Positions 26,998 to 36,773 of a stretch of DNA of 64,000 nucleotides are shown here, piece by piece. How positions within the stretch are numbered: position 1 is the first letter of the stretch; each line of letters starts with the position of its first letter. The stretch spans positions 124,001 through 188,000 of the forward strand of contig NZ_JAADZV010000009.1 in the NCBI RefSeq assembly GCF_010645075.1. Reading direction: 5' to 3'. Below the pieces are notes generated by a model. That model was not told the origin of the DNA and made no database searches. It worked only from the letters and a program-made list of their open reading frames with translations. The position numbers and the translations under genes are program-made. This DNA is from Flavobacterium limi. Its GTDB lineage: Bacteria > Bacteroidota > Bacteroidia > Flavobacteriales > Flavobacteriaceae.

Positions 26998-28191
26998 ATG
27001 AAAAAAACTTACTTCATCATTGCGATATTTTTTTCTATCCTAATTCATTCACAAGAACGTTATTTTTTAAATTCAGACACCAGACTTTATATTTCCCCTA
27101 ATTCTTCCTCATATTTAGGATATTTTAAATATGGTGCTGAAGTTCGCTTATTATCCGGAGCTGAAAATGGCTGGTATAAAGTTCAGGCAGACAATTTTAA
27201 CGAAGGCTATGTAGAGAAAAAATTTGTAGCAACCAGACTGAATGCGAAAGATCTCAAAATCAAAGACGCTGAAAACCCCATTTTAGAAGGGGGAGATTAT
27301 TATTATGGAGGAAATCATCTTTTTGTTCTTGTGGCTGGTTTAAAAGCAAGGGCTTTGCCTGATAAAAATTCAAAGACTAAAGAAATCCTTTTTGCAGGAG
27401 ACCCTGTTGCTGTTAATTATGTACCTAAAAATCCTGATGAATGGGTAAATCTCAATGGCAGTTTTACAGAAGAATATGCAAAATATACTTTACGAAAGTT
27501 CCTTGGCCCAAGACCTGATTTTGATATTTTACTCAACGATTTTGACAAACTTAATACCAACAATATTACCGAACGCAAAACACTTAGCGAAAGAATCGTA
27601 GAACTGGCATGGAATACCAATTATTCTAAATTAATGCCGGCTTATCAAAGATATTATGAGGTTGTTAAACAGTTAAACGACCCAAAATTGATTGCTGATA
27701 CCGAATTAAATATGGCTCTGGCAAAAGGTCTGGCTAACCGAAAATCTCCTGAACAAATTGCAGCTTTCACTAAAAAAGCCGAATTTGTTTTAAAAGGAAA
27801 CAGTACAAAATCATTATTTTTCACTCAAAAAGAATTGGTAAAAATCTTTGGGAGCCCTATTAAAAAAGCCAGTATCGGAGATGAATGCGGTGTTTACCTG
27901 AGTGATTTATTCTACTATTATCCGGATTTAGAAGTTTCTGTAGATGAAAAACAAAACAAGGCAGAAATAGTTAAAGTTTTTATCAATGAAAACAACAAAC
28001 TCATATTCAATCCGAATGTTATTTTAGATTATAAGCTGTCTGAAAAAGCTTTCATTGAAAAATATGGCACGTATCTGGAAGCTTCCATTAAGTCTCCTCA
28101 TACCTATTCCATCTTTATGGAATACAGTCTGCTCAGAATCATATTTAAAGACGGGAAACTGTTTTCTGTCGAAATATTATTTGATTGCTGA
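26998..28191 (+). CDS. Exported SH3-like domain protein
   Basis: The ATG at 26998 was chosen because it begins a signal peptide (MKKTYFIIAIFFSILIHSQ). A frame open from 26869 lies inside the serine dehydratase gene and is not credible. The 397-residue product has a bacterial SH3-like domain at about residues 20-80 (LYISPNSSSYLGYFKYGAEV, GWYKVQ, GYVEKKF). A second SH3-like module follows (ARALPDKNSKTKEILFAGDPV, WVNLNG), then a helical part and a C-terminal beta domain. It probably binds the cell wall or periplasmic partners; no enzymatic domain is seen. Confidence 0.7.
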   Translation: MKKTYFIIAIFFSILIHSQERYFLNSDTRLYISPNSSSYLGYFKYGAEVRLLSGAENGWYKVQADNFNEGYVEKKFVATRLNAKDLKIKDAENPILEGGDYYYGGNHLFVLVAGLKARALPDKNSKTKEILFAGDPVAVNYVPKNPDEWVNLNGSFTEEYAKYTLRKFLGPRPDFDILLNDFDKLNTNNITERKTLSERIVELAWNTNYSKLMPAYQRYYEVVKQLNDPKLIADTELNMALAKGLANRKSPEQIAAFTKKAEFVLKGNSTKSLFFTQKELVKIFGSPIKKASIGDECGVYLSDLFYYYPDLEVSVDEKQNKAEIVKVFINENNKLIFNPNVILDYKLSEKAFIEKYGTYLEASIKSPHTYSIFMEYSLLRIIFKDGKLFSVEILFDC

Positions 28192-28242
28192 TTTCAGTCT
28201 ATTATTTATTCAATACTTTTACATTCTCAAAAAAAACAAAAA

Positions 28243-29061
28243 ATGTCAGTAGCAAAAAAAGATTATAAAAGAATCACCACAAAGTCGTTGATTGAAATGA
28301 AAAGCCACGGAGAAAAAATCTCTATGCTTACCGCTTACGATTATACGATGGCGAAAATTGTTGACACAGCAGGTGTTGATGTGATTTTGGTTGGAGATTC
28401 GGCTTCTAATGTAATGGCCGGTCACGAAACTACTTTGCCTATTACTTTAGATCAAATGATTTACCATGCTTCATCGGTTGTCAGAGCTGTCGAAAGAGGT
28501 CTTGTTGTGGTAGATTTGCCTTTTGGAAGTTACCAGTCTGATCCTAAAGAAGCTTTGCGTTCTGCTATCAGAATCATGAAAGAAAGCGGCGGACATGCTG
28601 TGAAACTGGAAGGCGGAAAAGAAATTAAAGAATCAATACGGAAAATATTAAACGCAGGAATCCCTGTAATGGGACATTTAGGTTTAACCCCTCAGTCTAT
28701 TTATAAATTTGGAACTTACAGCGTTCGCGCCAAGGAAGATGAAGAAGCCGAAAAACTTATTGAAGATGCCAAAATGCTTGAAAAAGTTGGCTGTTTCGCT
28801 GTAGTATTAGAAAAAATACCAGCTGATTTAGCCGAAAAAGTAGCCAAAAGTATTGCAATCCCTGTAATCGGAATTGGAGCCGGAGGCGGCGTAGACGGGC
28901 AGGTTTTGGTTATTCATGATATGCTGGGAATGAACAATGAATTCAGTCCGCGTTTTCTTCGCCGTTATCTGAATTTATATGAAGAAATGACAAAGGCAAT
29001 CGGTCAGTATGCCGCTGATGTGAAATCGAAAGATTTTCCTAATGAGAGGGAGCAATATTAG
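28243..29061 (+). CDS. panB: 3-methyl-2-oxobutanoate hydroxymethyltransferase (PanB)
   Basis: This is the first step of pantothenate (coenzyme A precursor) synthesis. It transfers a hydroxymethyl group from methylene-tetrahydrofolate to 2-oxoisovalerate in the cytoplasm. Length (272 residues) is normal. Family motifs are ISMLTAYDYTMAKIVD, VILVGDSASNVMAGHETTLP (metal-binding Asp), VKLEGGKEI, MGHLGLTPQS and IGIGAGGGVDGQVLVIHDMLG. It begins with a short basic leader. No other pan gene is nearby. Confidence 0.96.
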   Translation: MSVAKKDYKRITTKSLIEMKSHGEKISMLTAYDYTMAKIVDTAGVDVILVGDSASNVMAGHETTLPITLDQMIYHASSVVRAVERGLVVVDLPFGSYQSDPKEALRSAIRIMKESGGHAVKLEGGKEIKESIRKILNAGIPVMGHLGLTPQSIYKFGTYSVRAKEDEEAEKLIEDAKMLEKVGCFAVVLEKIPADLAEKVAKSIAIPVIGIGAGGGVDGQVLVIHDMLGMNNEFSPRFLRRYLNLYEEMTKAIGQYAADVKSKDFPNEREQY

Positions 29062-29091
29062 TTTAGATAATAAATTTGATGATTTGTTGTG

Positions 29092-29562
29092 ATGAATAAA
29101 ACGGTCAATTACATACAAGATAAGTGGGAAAAAGGATTTTTACCCGGCATTGACTGTATCGTTTTTGAAGATGGAAAAATTATCATTGCCAACACTTATA
29201 AAACAATTGATTATAATACACTCGAAAATAAACAATACTGGTTTCCCTTATGTGACACCACTATTGAGAGTTTAGAAAACTACTCAGATGACATCTGGAC
29301 AAAAGTCGATATCTTTAATGGCTCAATTACTCATGGAAATGAAAAAATAGTATTTGGTGACGGAAGTATGGGAAATGAGGGATTTGTTGCTTCAACAGAT
29401 AGGGACAATCAATTAAAATGGGCTATCTTTTTTACCTTTTCTAATCCGATACTAAAAGCTGAAATTGTAAACAATGAATTAATCTGTATTTCAGAATTAG
29501 AAACTAAAATTTCAATCCACCTTAATAATGTAACCCGGATTTCAATTTCAGAAAACTATTAA
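29092..29562 (+). CDS. Hypothetical protein
   Basis: This is a 156-residue protein starting at ATG 29092; a GTG directly in front at 29089 is less likely. No signal peptide is present. The pattern is beta-rich and acidic with many aromatics, for example VNYIQDKWEKGFLPGIDC and MGNEGFVASTDRDNQLKWAIFFTFSNP. It resembles small stand-alone immunity-type or DUF proteins of Bacteroidota, but no family was recognised. It lies between panB (30 nt) and an RluA-type gene (36 nt). Confidence 0.6.
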   Translation: MNKTVNYIQDKWEKGFLPGIDCIVFEDGKIIIANTYKTIDYNTLENKQYWFPLCDTTIESLENYSDDIWTKVDIFNGSITHGNEKIVFGDGSMGNEGFVASTDRDNQLKWAIFFTFSNPILKAEIVNNELICISELETKISIHLNNVTRISISENY

Positions 29563-29598
29563 AGCTAAAGTAAAAAGTAATTACAATTTTAAATCATT

Positions 29599-30288
29599 TT
29601 GAAAATAGTTTCCAACAAAAATAATCTGCAAATCCTGCATGAAGACAACCATATTATTGTGGTCAATAAACGTGTGGGCGATATCGTACAGGGTGATAAA
29701 ACAGGCGACAAACCTTTATCTGATGTTGTAAAAGAGTACATTAAGGATAAGTACAATAAACCCGGTGAAGTTTTTTTGGGCGTTATTCATCGTCTGGATC
29801 GTCCCACAACCGGAATTGTTGTTTTTGCCAGAACGAGTAAAGCATTGACACGGATGAACGAATTATTCAGCAATCGTGAAACTAAAAAGACATATTGGGC
29901 TGTAGTAAAAAATAAACCAAAAGAAGCTTCAGCCAAACTGGTTCATTATTTAAAACGAAAAGAAAAGAATAACACCTCAAAAGCCCATTTAAAAGAAGTT
30001 CCGGACAGCAAACTGGCCAGTCTGGATTATACCATTATTAAAGAGCTTCAAAATTACACTGCCCTTGAAATTAATCTTCATACCGGCAGGCATCATCAAA
30101 TTCGTGCCCAGTTGTCAGCCATTGGTTCTCCCATAAAAGGAGATTTGAAATATGGTGCAGACCGAAGCAATCCTGACGGAGGCATCCACCTGCATGCACG
30201 AAAGTTAGTTTTTATTCACCCTGTTTCAAAAGAAAACATCATCATAACAGCCCCAATCCCAGATGAAACAATCTGGAATGCTGTATGA
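29599..30288 (+). CDS. RluA-family pseudouridine synthase, TTG start
   Basis: It isomerises uridine to pseudouridine in rRNA or tRNA. The 229-residue protein starts at TTG 29599 and has the catalytic HRLDRPTTG motif (Asp67) of the RluA group. It also has ILHEDNHIIVVNKRVGDIVQ at the N-terminus, and LHTGRHHQIRAQLSAIGSPIKGDLKYGA near the C-terminus. No S4 domain is present, so it is the short RluA-type. Exact target base unknown. Confidence 0.9.
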   Translation: MKIVSNKNNLQILHEDNHIIVVNKRVGDIVQGDKTGDKPLSDVVKEYIKDKYNKPGEVFLGVIHRLDRPTTGIVVFARTSKALTRMNELFSNRETKKTYWAVVKNKPKEASAKLVHYLKRKEKNNTSKAHLKEVPDSKLASLDYTIIKELQNYTALEINLHTGRHHQIRAQLSAIGSPIKGDLKYGADRSNPDGGIHLHARKLVFIHPVSKENIIITAPIPDETIWNAV

Positions 30289-30363
30289 TTTTTATGATTT
30301 AATTGTCAGATTTTCAATTTATATCCGTTAACTTGCATAGCCAAAATTTAAGTTTTCACTAAA

Positions 30364-31692
30364 ATGGACTATAAAAACGATATAAAGTACCGAAAAGAAA
30401 CGCTTAAAAAATTACTTTTTAATATTCAGAAAAATGAGGATTTAATTGTAAAAGCCTTGTACGATGACTTTAAAAAACCTGAGTTTGAAGCTGTTTTAAC
30501 AGAAACCAATTATGTTATTTCAGAATTAAAAAGCACAATCAAAAATATAGATAAATGGGTTAAACCTACCCGCGTTTTCCCTTCCCTGCTCAATTTTCCT
30601 TCTACAGATTTTATTTATAAAGAGCCTTATGGAGAAGTTTTGGTTATTGCTCCCTGGAATTATCCTTTTCAACTGGCTTTATGCCCTTTAATTTCTGCAG
30701 TTGCTGCAGGAAATAAAGTTGTTTTAAAACCCTCAGAGCTTACTCCCAATACTTCTGCCATTATTGCCAAAATCATCGAAAAATCATTTCACATCAATCA
30801 TGCAGAAGTTGTTCAGGGCGGCATTGAAGCCTCTGATAAGCTGCTGGCCAAACGATGGGATTATATTTTCTTTACCGGAAGTGTTTTGGTTGGCAAAATT
30901 ATAGCCAGAGCTGCGGCTGAACATCTCACACCCATAACTTTAGAATTAGGAGGCAAAAATCCATGCATCATAGATCAGACCGCCAATTTAAAACTGGCCG
31001 CCAAACGCATTGTCTGGGGAAAATTTATCAATGCGGGTCAAACCTGTATTGCTCCTGATTACATTCTGGTCCAAAAAGATATGAAGATTAAATTTATTAC
31101 TTACCTTATTGAAGAAATCATTCTGGCTTATGGTAAAAAGATAAAAAATTCCCCTGATTACGCCCGTATTATCAACAGTAAAAACTGGGTACGCCTAACG
31201 GGTATGATTGCTTCTGAAAAAGTGATTTTTGGAGGAGAATCCGATGCCAGCGATTTTTACATTTCCCCTACTCTGATTGACGAACCTGGATTAGAAAGTC
31301 CGGTAATGAAAGAAGAAATTTTTGGCCCGATCCTGCCGATTTTAATTTATGAATCAGAAAATGATATTGATGTTGTCATCAACAAATATGAAAAGCCCCT
31401 GGCACTTTATGTTTTTAGCGATAATGATTCTTTTGCTAAAAAAATGATTACACGTTATTCTTTTGGAGGCGGTTGTATCAATGATACAGTAGCCCATTTC
31501 ACGAATAAACGACTGCCTTTTGGAGGTGTAGGCCACAGCGGAATGGGAGCTTACCACGGGAAACTAAGTTTTGATATTTTCTCCCATCATAAGGCTATTG
31601 TAAAAAAAGGCAACTGGTTAGATCTTCCCATGCGTTATGCCCCATATCAGAATAAATTAAAAGCCATCAAAAGGGTATTAGACTGGATGTAA
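30364..31692 (+). CDS. Aldehyde dehydrogenase, class 3-like
   Basis: It oxidises aldehydes to acids with NAD(P)+. The 442-residue protein has the class 3 layout: APWNYPFQLALCPLISAVAAGN (catalytic Asn), FFTGSVLVGKIIARAAAEHLTP, ELGGKNPC (general base Glu), GQTCIAPDY (catalytic Cys), EIFGPILPI, and a C-terminal hydrophobic helix-free end. The compact length is typical of ALDH3-type enzymes acting on fatty aldehydes. It stands alone. Confidence 0.92.
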   Translation: MDYKNDIKYRKETLKKLLFNIQKNEDLIVKALYDDFKKPEFEAVLTETNYVISELKSTIKNIDKWVKPTRVFPSLLNFPSTDFIYKEPYGEVLVIAPWNYPFQLALCPLISAVAAGNKVVLKPSELTPNTSAIIAKIIEKSFHINHAEVVQGGIEASDKLLAKRWDYIFFTGSVLVGKIIARAAAEHLTPITLELGGKNPCIIDQTANLKLAAKRIVWGKFINAGQTCIAPDYILVQKDMKIKFITYLIEEIILAYGKKIKNSPDYARIINSKNWVRLTGMIASEKVIFGGESDASDFYISPTLIDEPGLESPVMKEEIFGPILPILIYESENDIDVVINKYEKPLALYVFSDNDSFAKKMITRYSFGGGCINDTVAHFTNKRLPFGGVGHSGMGAYHGKLSFDIFSHHKAIVKKGNWLDLPMRYAPYQNKLKAIKRVLDWM

Positions 31693-31739
31693 CAGAGCAA
31701 AACGACGCCTTTACTATTATCTTATATTATGAAATGAAA

Positions 31740-31767
31740 TTGATTAAAAATACTATATTTACGTTTG
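31740..31767 (+). promoter_or_regulatory. Bacteroidota-type promoter, TTG-N17-TACGTTTG
   Basis: TTG at 31740-31742 and TACGTTTG at 31760-31767 with 17 nt between match the Flavobacterium TTG / TAnnTTTG consensus well. It is 44 nt before the membrane-protein ATG. Confidence 0.6.
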
Positions 31768-31811
31768 AATAGTACACTTAAATACTAAAGTATAAAACAA
31801 TTCTACTAAAT

Positions 31812-32603
31812 ATGAAATCTACTCTTGATCAAATCGAAGACATAAAAAATAAAGGATACTCTTTAGATTTTTCGGATGTTTTTAATCATGCTTTTGAAAA
31901 TTATAAAAAGATTGCCGTTTATGCAGGGCTTATTCTATTAGTCATTTCCATACTTTGCTTTTTCCTTGGAGGCGGGGTATTAGTTGCCTTATACGGCGCT
32001 GAGCACTTCAACAAAGAATTTTTTGAGGGTTTACAGCAAAATCAGCCAGAAGGTACAACCCTACTCATCTATACACTTATCATCACTTTTGTAACTGCGC
32101 TTATGACTCCTTTTACAGCAGGTTTTTTAAAAATGGCGGACAGTGCCGACAAAGATGAAATGTTTAATTTCTCCACTGTTTTCACTTATTACAAAGCTCC
32201 TTATTTTTCGCGCCTTTTTGTCACCGCTTTATTGATTGGACTCATCAGCGGAGGTATTTCTGTGGCTTTCAATCTCATTGGAATTACATTTATCGATAGT
32301 ATTATTGCCATACTTATTTCACTGTTTACTTCCATGTCCGTTCCGCTTATTGTTTTTGGAAACTTAAATACGACAGATGCTATTAAATCAAGTATTGTAA
32401 TTGTCAGCAAACAGCCCCTTGTTATAGCCCTGTTATTTATAGTGGCAGGAATTGGTTCTGTTATTGGCTTTATTGGCTGCTGTATTGGAGTTGTATTTAC
32501 CATTCCTATAACTTATTCTGTAAAATATGCTATCTACAGCGCTATACTGGAGATTGACACCCCTGATTCAATCGACTCTATTGGCCAGCCAGATCCGGAA
32601 TAA
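31812..32603 (+). CDS. Polytopic membrane protein, unknown function
   Basis: This 263-residue protein has an N-terminal soluble part (LDFSDVFNHAFENYKKIAVYAG) and about five to six transmembrane helices (residues about 37-62, 80-110, 135-160, 165-185, 200-245). Flavobacterial homologues are often mislabelled beta-carotene monooxygenase; there is no such catalytic motif here. It resembles membrane proteins of the DUF975/glycerophosphoryl-diester-phosphodiesterase membrane domain type. Transcribed from the promoter at 31740. Confidence 0.7.
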   Translation: MKSTLDQIEDIKNKGYSLDFSDVFNHAFENYKKIAVYAGLILLVISILCFFLGGGVLVALYGAEHFNKEFFEGLQQNQPEGTTLLIYTLIITFVTALMTPFTAGFLKMADSADKDEMFNFSTVFTYYKAPYFSRLFVTALLIGLISGGISVAFNLIGITFIDSIIAILISLFTSMSVPLIVFGNLNTTDAIKSSIVIVSKQPLVIALLFIVAGIGSVIGFIGCCIGVVFTIPITYSVKYAIYSAILEIDTPDSIDSIGQPDPE

Positions 32604-32773
32604 AATACTTTTTTTAAAACAACCAATATCCAAATTCTATGCTATTCAGCTATAGTTTTTCAAACTTTTTGATTTCAGGGCTTCCCATTTTTGGCACTGC
32701 CCCGAAATCATTCTGGATCAATTGTTTTGTTTTTAAATCCAATCTTATCTTCTACAATACTCCCAAACTAATC

Positions 32774-35700
32774 ATGCTGGAGCTATGCCTGATTGCCTTT
32801 ATGGGATTTCTGGTTTATCAGTTTTTCAATATCAAAACCAAAATTGGTTCCTTCATTGAAAAAAAAAAGGAAAAAGAGGTTTCCCATAAAGAATACCAGC
32901 TTTATCTTTTGTTTTTCAGTATTACTATTATCGTAATCGAAATCATTAATGAAATTTTTCAAATACGCCCAGAAAGCCTCTTGTATGTCAATTTATCTAT
33001 TGGGGGCTCGATCTTATTGTTTTATTTTTTAACGCTCAAAATCGAATATCTAAGATATAACATTTCGGTGGTTTTTATTTTCATATTTTTATTATTTACC
33101 TCCCATATTGCCCGAAATATCATTATTCATCCTAATGACATTGTGCCTATTATTGCTTTTTTAATTACCTTTTATTTTTCATACAGCGTCCTCAGACCTA
33201 TCCAAATTTACTGGTACTTTGCAGCAGCAGTATTTGTTTTTCTGATCATCAATCTGGCTTTTGATTTTATTGCAGTGAAATCTTCCATTTTACTTCTTAC
33301 CTTTTCCCTGGTCATTTTTGTCATCAATCAGGTCAAATATGCTATTTTTTTAAACACCCGGGACAATTTCAGGTTTACCAACGAAATTGTGCATAAAGGG
33401 AGTTCGCTAACGGTTGCTTCCAATAAAAAAGGAGAGCTTATTTTCTGCAGTGAGTCAATTAAAGAAATACTAGGCTATACCACTGAAGATGTTATGGGAA
33501 TGGGTTTCTGGAACTTAACCGAAGATCCCGATTTTATTGGTGACCGGTTTTTAGACCATTATCAGGACAATGTCTTGTATACCCGGAAATTAAAATGTAA
33601 AAATGGCGAATACAAATATATCCAATGGAAAGACAAGCGTTTCTCTGAAGACTTATTTATTGGTATCGGACAAGATATCACAGAGCAAATCAAACTTCAG
33701 GACCAGTATAAAAACCTCATCCAGACTGCAGCAGACATCATTTTTGAAATTAATACCGAAGGGAATTTTACATTTATAAATGATTTTGCCTTTTCTGTTT
33801 TACATTATACTGAAAAAGAAGTCATTTCTAAACATCATGCTAATTTTATCCACCCTGCCTATCGCAAAAAAGTTGCGGACTTTTATAAAAACCTTGAAGA
33901 AAAAGAATTTAATTATGATACAATTGAATTTCCCATCTTAAAGAAAAACGGTGAAGCAATATGGATTTCGCAAAAGGTCATCATCCGCAAAAATGATCTG
34001 GGCGAAACTATTGGTTTTGCAGGTATCGCCAGGGATATTACCGAGCTGAAAAACAATGAGAATGAGAAAAGAATCCGTCTTGAAAAAATCGAAGCTTATA
34101 CCAATTCTACCAAAAAATTATCAACTACAGATTTTAGCCATTATGACAGCTTAAGCAGTGTTATTGATTTTATTATCGAGGAGGCCGCTGTTTCAAAAGC
34201 AAGCCGCATCAGTTTCTGGAAGTATTATAATGATACCATCATCTGCAAAAATCTCTACAGCCAGAACCAATCTGATGTTTATTATAAGGACATCCTGGAC
34301 AAGGCCTCGTATCCTATTTATTTTGAAACCTTACAAAACAAGGCTGTCATCAACGCCAGCGACGTATTCAACAAACTGGAAACTTCCGAATTTCAGGAAG
34401 CTTATTTTATCAAAAACAGCATACAATCTATGCTGGATGTCCCTATTTTTTTTAATGGAAAACTAGCCGGCGTAGTGTGCTTTGAGAGCACTGTAAAAAA
34501 AAGAGAATGGGATAATGAAGACATCAATTATGCCCGGACTATTGCAGACGTTATCTCGCTTGCCATATCATCGCAGATGCGCCTAAAAGCGGAACGCAAA
34601 CTAGAGTTTAAAAGCCAGCTGCTTTCTGCGTTAGCCCTTTGTACCGAGAAATTCTTACTGAGCAAAACTACTGAGGAGATGTTTCAGGAAACTTACAATA
34701 TCATTGGGAAAGTAGCGCACGCCGACCATATCTATTATTATGAAAAGGATTTTGAAACGAATACCATCAGCCAAAAATACAAATGGTCGAGAGCAGAGAA
34801 CCCTGATGAAAGCATTATTCTTCAAAAGTTTACAGAGGACCATTTAAAAGAAATAACCGAAAAGGCGCAAAACAAGAAAATCCTGAATACCCTGACGCGA
34901 CAACTGGAAGACAGTTTTTTTAAAAATTTACTCCTGACCCATCATATCCAATCGATATTGATCCTGCCTTTGTATGTGCAGGATGTTTTTAGCGGGTTTA
35001 TCGGTTTTGACGACTGCCACACTGAACACAAATGGTCTGAAGAAGAAATCTACATTTTTCAAACCCTTGCAAACAACATTTCGTCTGCTTTGGAAAGAAA
35101 CCGAAACCAGACCCAAATTATTGAAAGTGAAGAGAAATTTAAACTGATTGCCAATAATATTCCCGGAACGGTTTACCTTTCTAAATTTGACACTTTTTCG
35201 ACGAAAATATTCCTTAATGACCAAATTTTAAACCTTACCGGGTATTCAAAAGCAGAATTTCTGGAACATAACCTTTCTTTCATCTCGCTCATTCATCCTG
35301 ATGATAAAAAAGAAGTTATCAGCAGCCAGCTTACAAACCTCCAAATTGGAAAGGCCCTGCACAACACTTACCGAATCAAGCGGAAAACGGGCGAATATAT
35401 CTGGATTGAAGAGTTCGGAGATGTTATTAAAAAGAATGATGAAATTGAATTTATCGGCGGCATCTATTTTGATATTACCAATAAAAAGCAGACCGAGGAT
35501 GCTATCAAAGCCAAACAACTTGCCGAAGCCGCTAATAAATCGAAGTCGGATTTCCTTGCCAATATGTCGCATGAAATCCGTACGCCCCTTAACGGAATTA
35601 TTGGCTTTACAGACCTGCTGATGAAAACCGAACTTGAAGAAATCCAGCAGAAATATATGACCACGATTAATCAGTCTGCCCATTCCTTACTGGAAATCAT

Positions 35701-36688
35701 CAACGATATCCTTGATTTTTCGAAAATTGAGGCCGGAAAATTGGATTTGTTTATCGACTTGTACGATATCAATAAGATCGTGGGTCAGGTATTTGACCTG
35801 ATTGTATATGAATCAAATCAAAAAAACCTGAAGCTTGAGCTCCATATAGACCCTGCTGTGCCTCAGTTCATCTGGACCGATATTGTGCGGCTGAAGCAGA
35901 TATTAATTAATCTGTTATCCAATGCCGTCAAATTTACGCATAAAGGTTCTATTACCGTCAACGTGGTGGTTTTAGAAAAGAAAGAGGACGACATCTGCGT
36001 TATACGGTTTTCTGTAATCGATACCGGTATCGGGATTTTAAAACAAAACAAGGAGAAAATCTTCAAGGCTTTTTCGCAAGAAGACAGCTCCACTACCCGA
36101 AAATTTGGCGGTACCGGACTTGGTCTTACTATCTCTAACCAACTGCTTGCCCTTATGGAAAGCCGCCTGCAGCTTAAGAGCAAAATAGAAAAGGGAAGCA
36201 CGTTTTATTTTGATCTGACCTTAAAAACCAGCGCACATAACAGCAACGAAAACTATAAGAACGATTTCAACAGCTTTAATACTCCGGCTCCACAACCACC
36301 TAGTCCTACAAATACAGCCAAATTTACCTTTATGATTGCCGAGGACAACAAGGTGAATATGCTGCTGCTGAAAACCATTATCAAAAACCTATACAGCAAT
36401 GCTACGATCTATGAATGTGAAAATGGTTATGAAGCCTTAAAAGTATTTGAGACGATTATCCCTGACCTTATTTTCATGGACATCCAAATGCCTATCATGA
36501 ACGGCTATGAGACTTCGACGGCGATACGGAATTCCCCAAACGGACAAGATGTCCCTATTATTGCGGTGACGGCAGGTACTGAAAAGGAAGAACGCAATAA
36601 ATGCCTCAGTTCCGGCATGAACGATTATATCCCGAAACCGATCATGAAAGGTTCTGTAGAAGAAACCTTAACCAAATGGCTGAAATAA
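32774..36688 (+). CDS. Hybrid sensor histidine kinase with PAS and GAF domains
   Basis: The start was placed at ATG 32774 (MLELCLIAFMGFLVYQ), since the frame opens at 32639 without a signal. The 1304-residue protein has about seven to eight transmembrane helices (1-190), then PAS domains (about residues 200-310 and 315-430, each with a PAC tail ending D-I-T-E), two GAF-like regions (about 450-600 and 625-780), and a third PAS (about 785-900). A HisKA with SHEIRTPLNG (His933), a HATPase (GTGLGLTIS) and a receiver domain with MDIQMP (Asp1236) complete it. It senses an unknown input and phosphorylates itself; no separate response regulator is adjacent. Confidence 0.92.
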   Translation: MLELCLIAFMGFLVYQFFNIKTKIGSFIEKKKEKEVSHKEYQLYLLFFSITIIVIEIINEIFQIRPESLLYVNLSIGGSILLFYFLTLKIEYLRYNISVVFIFIFLLFTSHIARNIIIHPNDIVPIIAFLITFYFSYSVLRPIQIYWYFAAAVFVFLIINLAFDFIAVKSSILLLTFSLVIFVINQVKYAIFLNTRDNFRFTNEIVHKGSSLTVASNKKGELIFCSESIKEILGYTTEDVMGMGFWNLTEDPDFIGDRFLDHYQDNVLYTRKLKCKNGEYKYIQWKDKRFSEDLFIGIGQDITEQIKLQDQYKNLIQTAADIIFEINTEGNFTFINDFAFSVLHYTEKEVISKHHANFIHPAYRKKVADFYKNLEEKEFNYDTIEFPILKKNGEAIWISQKVIIRKNDLGETIGFAGIARDITELKNNENEKRIRLEKIEAYTNSTKKLSTTDFSHYDSLSSVIDFIIEEAAVSKASRISFWKYYNDTIICKNLYSQNQSDVYYKDILDKASYPIYFETLQNKAVINASDVFNKLETSEFQEAYFIKNSIQSMLDVPIFFNGKLAGVVCFESTVKKREWDNEDINYARTIADVISLAISSQMRLKAERKLEFKSQLLSALALCTEKFLLSKTTEEMFQETYNIIGKVAHADHIYYYEKDFETNTISQKYKWSRAENPDESIILQKFTEDHLKEITEKAQNKKILNTLTRQLEDSFFKNLLLTHHIQSILILPLYVQDVFSGFIGFDDCHTEHKWSEEEIYIFQTLANNISSALERNRNQTQIIESEEKFKLIANNIPGTVYLSKFDTFSTKIFLNDQILNLTGYSKAEFLEHNLSFISLIHPDDKKEVISSQLTNLQIGKALHNTYRIKRKTGEYIWIEEFGDVIKKNDEIEFIGGIYFDITNKKQTEDAIKAKQLAEAANKSKSDFLANMSHEIRTPLNGIIGFTDLLMKTELEEIQQKYMTTINQSAHSLLEIINDILDFSKIEAGKLDLFIDLYDINKIVGQVFDLIVYESNQKNLKLELHIDPAVPQFIWTDIVRLKQILINLLSNAVKFTHKGSITVNVVVLEKKEDDICVIRFSVIDTGIGILKQNKEKIFKAFSQEDSSTTRKFGGTGLGLTISNQLLALMESRLQLKSKIEKGSTFYFDLTLKTSAHNSNENYKNDFNSFNTPAPQPPSPTNTAKFTFMIAEDNKVNMLLLKTIIKNLYSNATIYECENGYEALKVFETIIPDLIFMDIQMPIMNGYETSTAIRNSPNGQDVPIIAVTAGTEKEERNKCLSSGMNDYIPKPIMKGSVEETLTKWLK

Positions 36689-36773
36689 TTCGTTGTTTTT
36701 ATTAGCCATTTGTTCAAAAAAAATATAAATTCGTGTTCCTTAAATTCCCCAATTAACTTAAAAACATTCTTTT

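Noticed and set aside
35246..35683. Antisense frames inside the hybrid histidine kinase
   Set aside because: They are shadows of the kinase HisKA/PAS region and no start signal or domain supports them.
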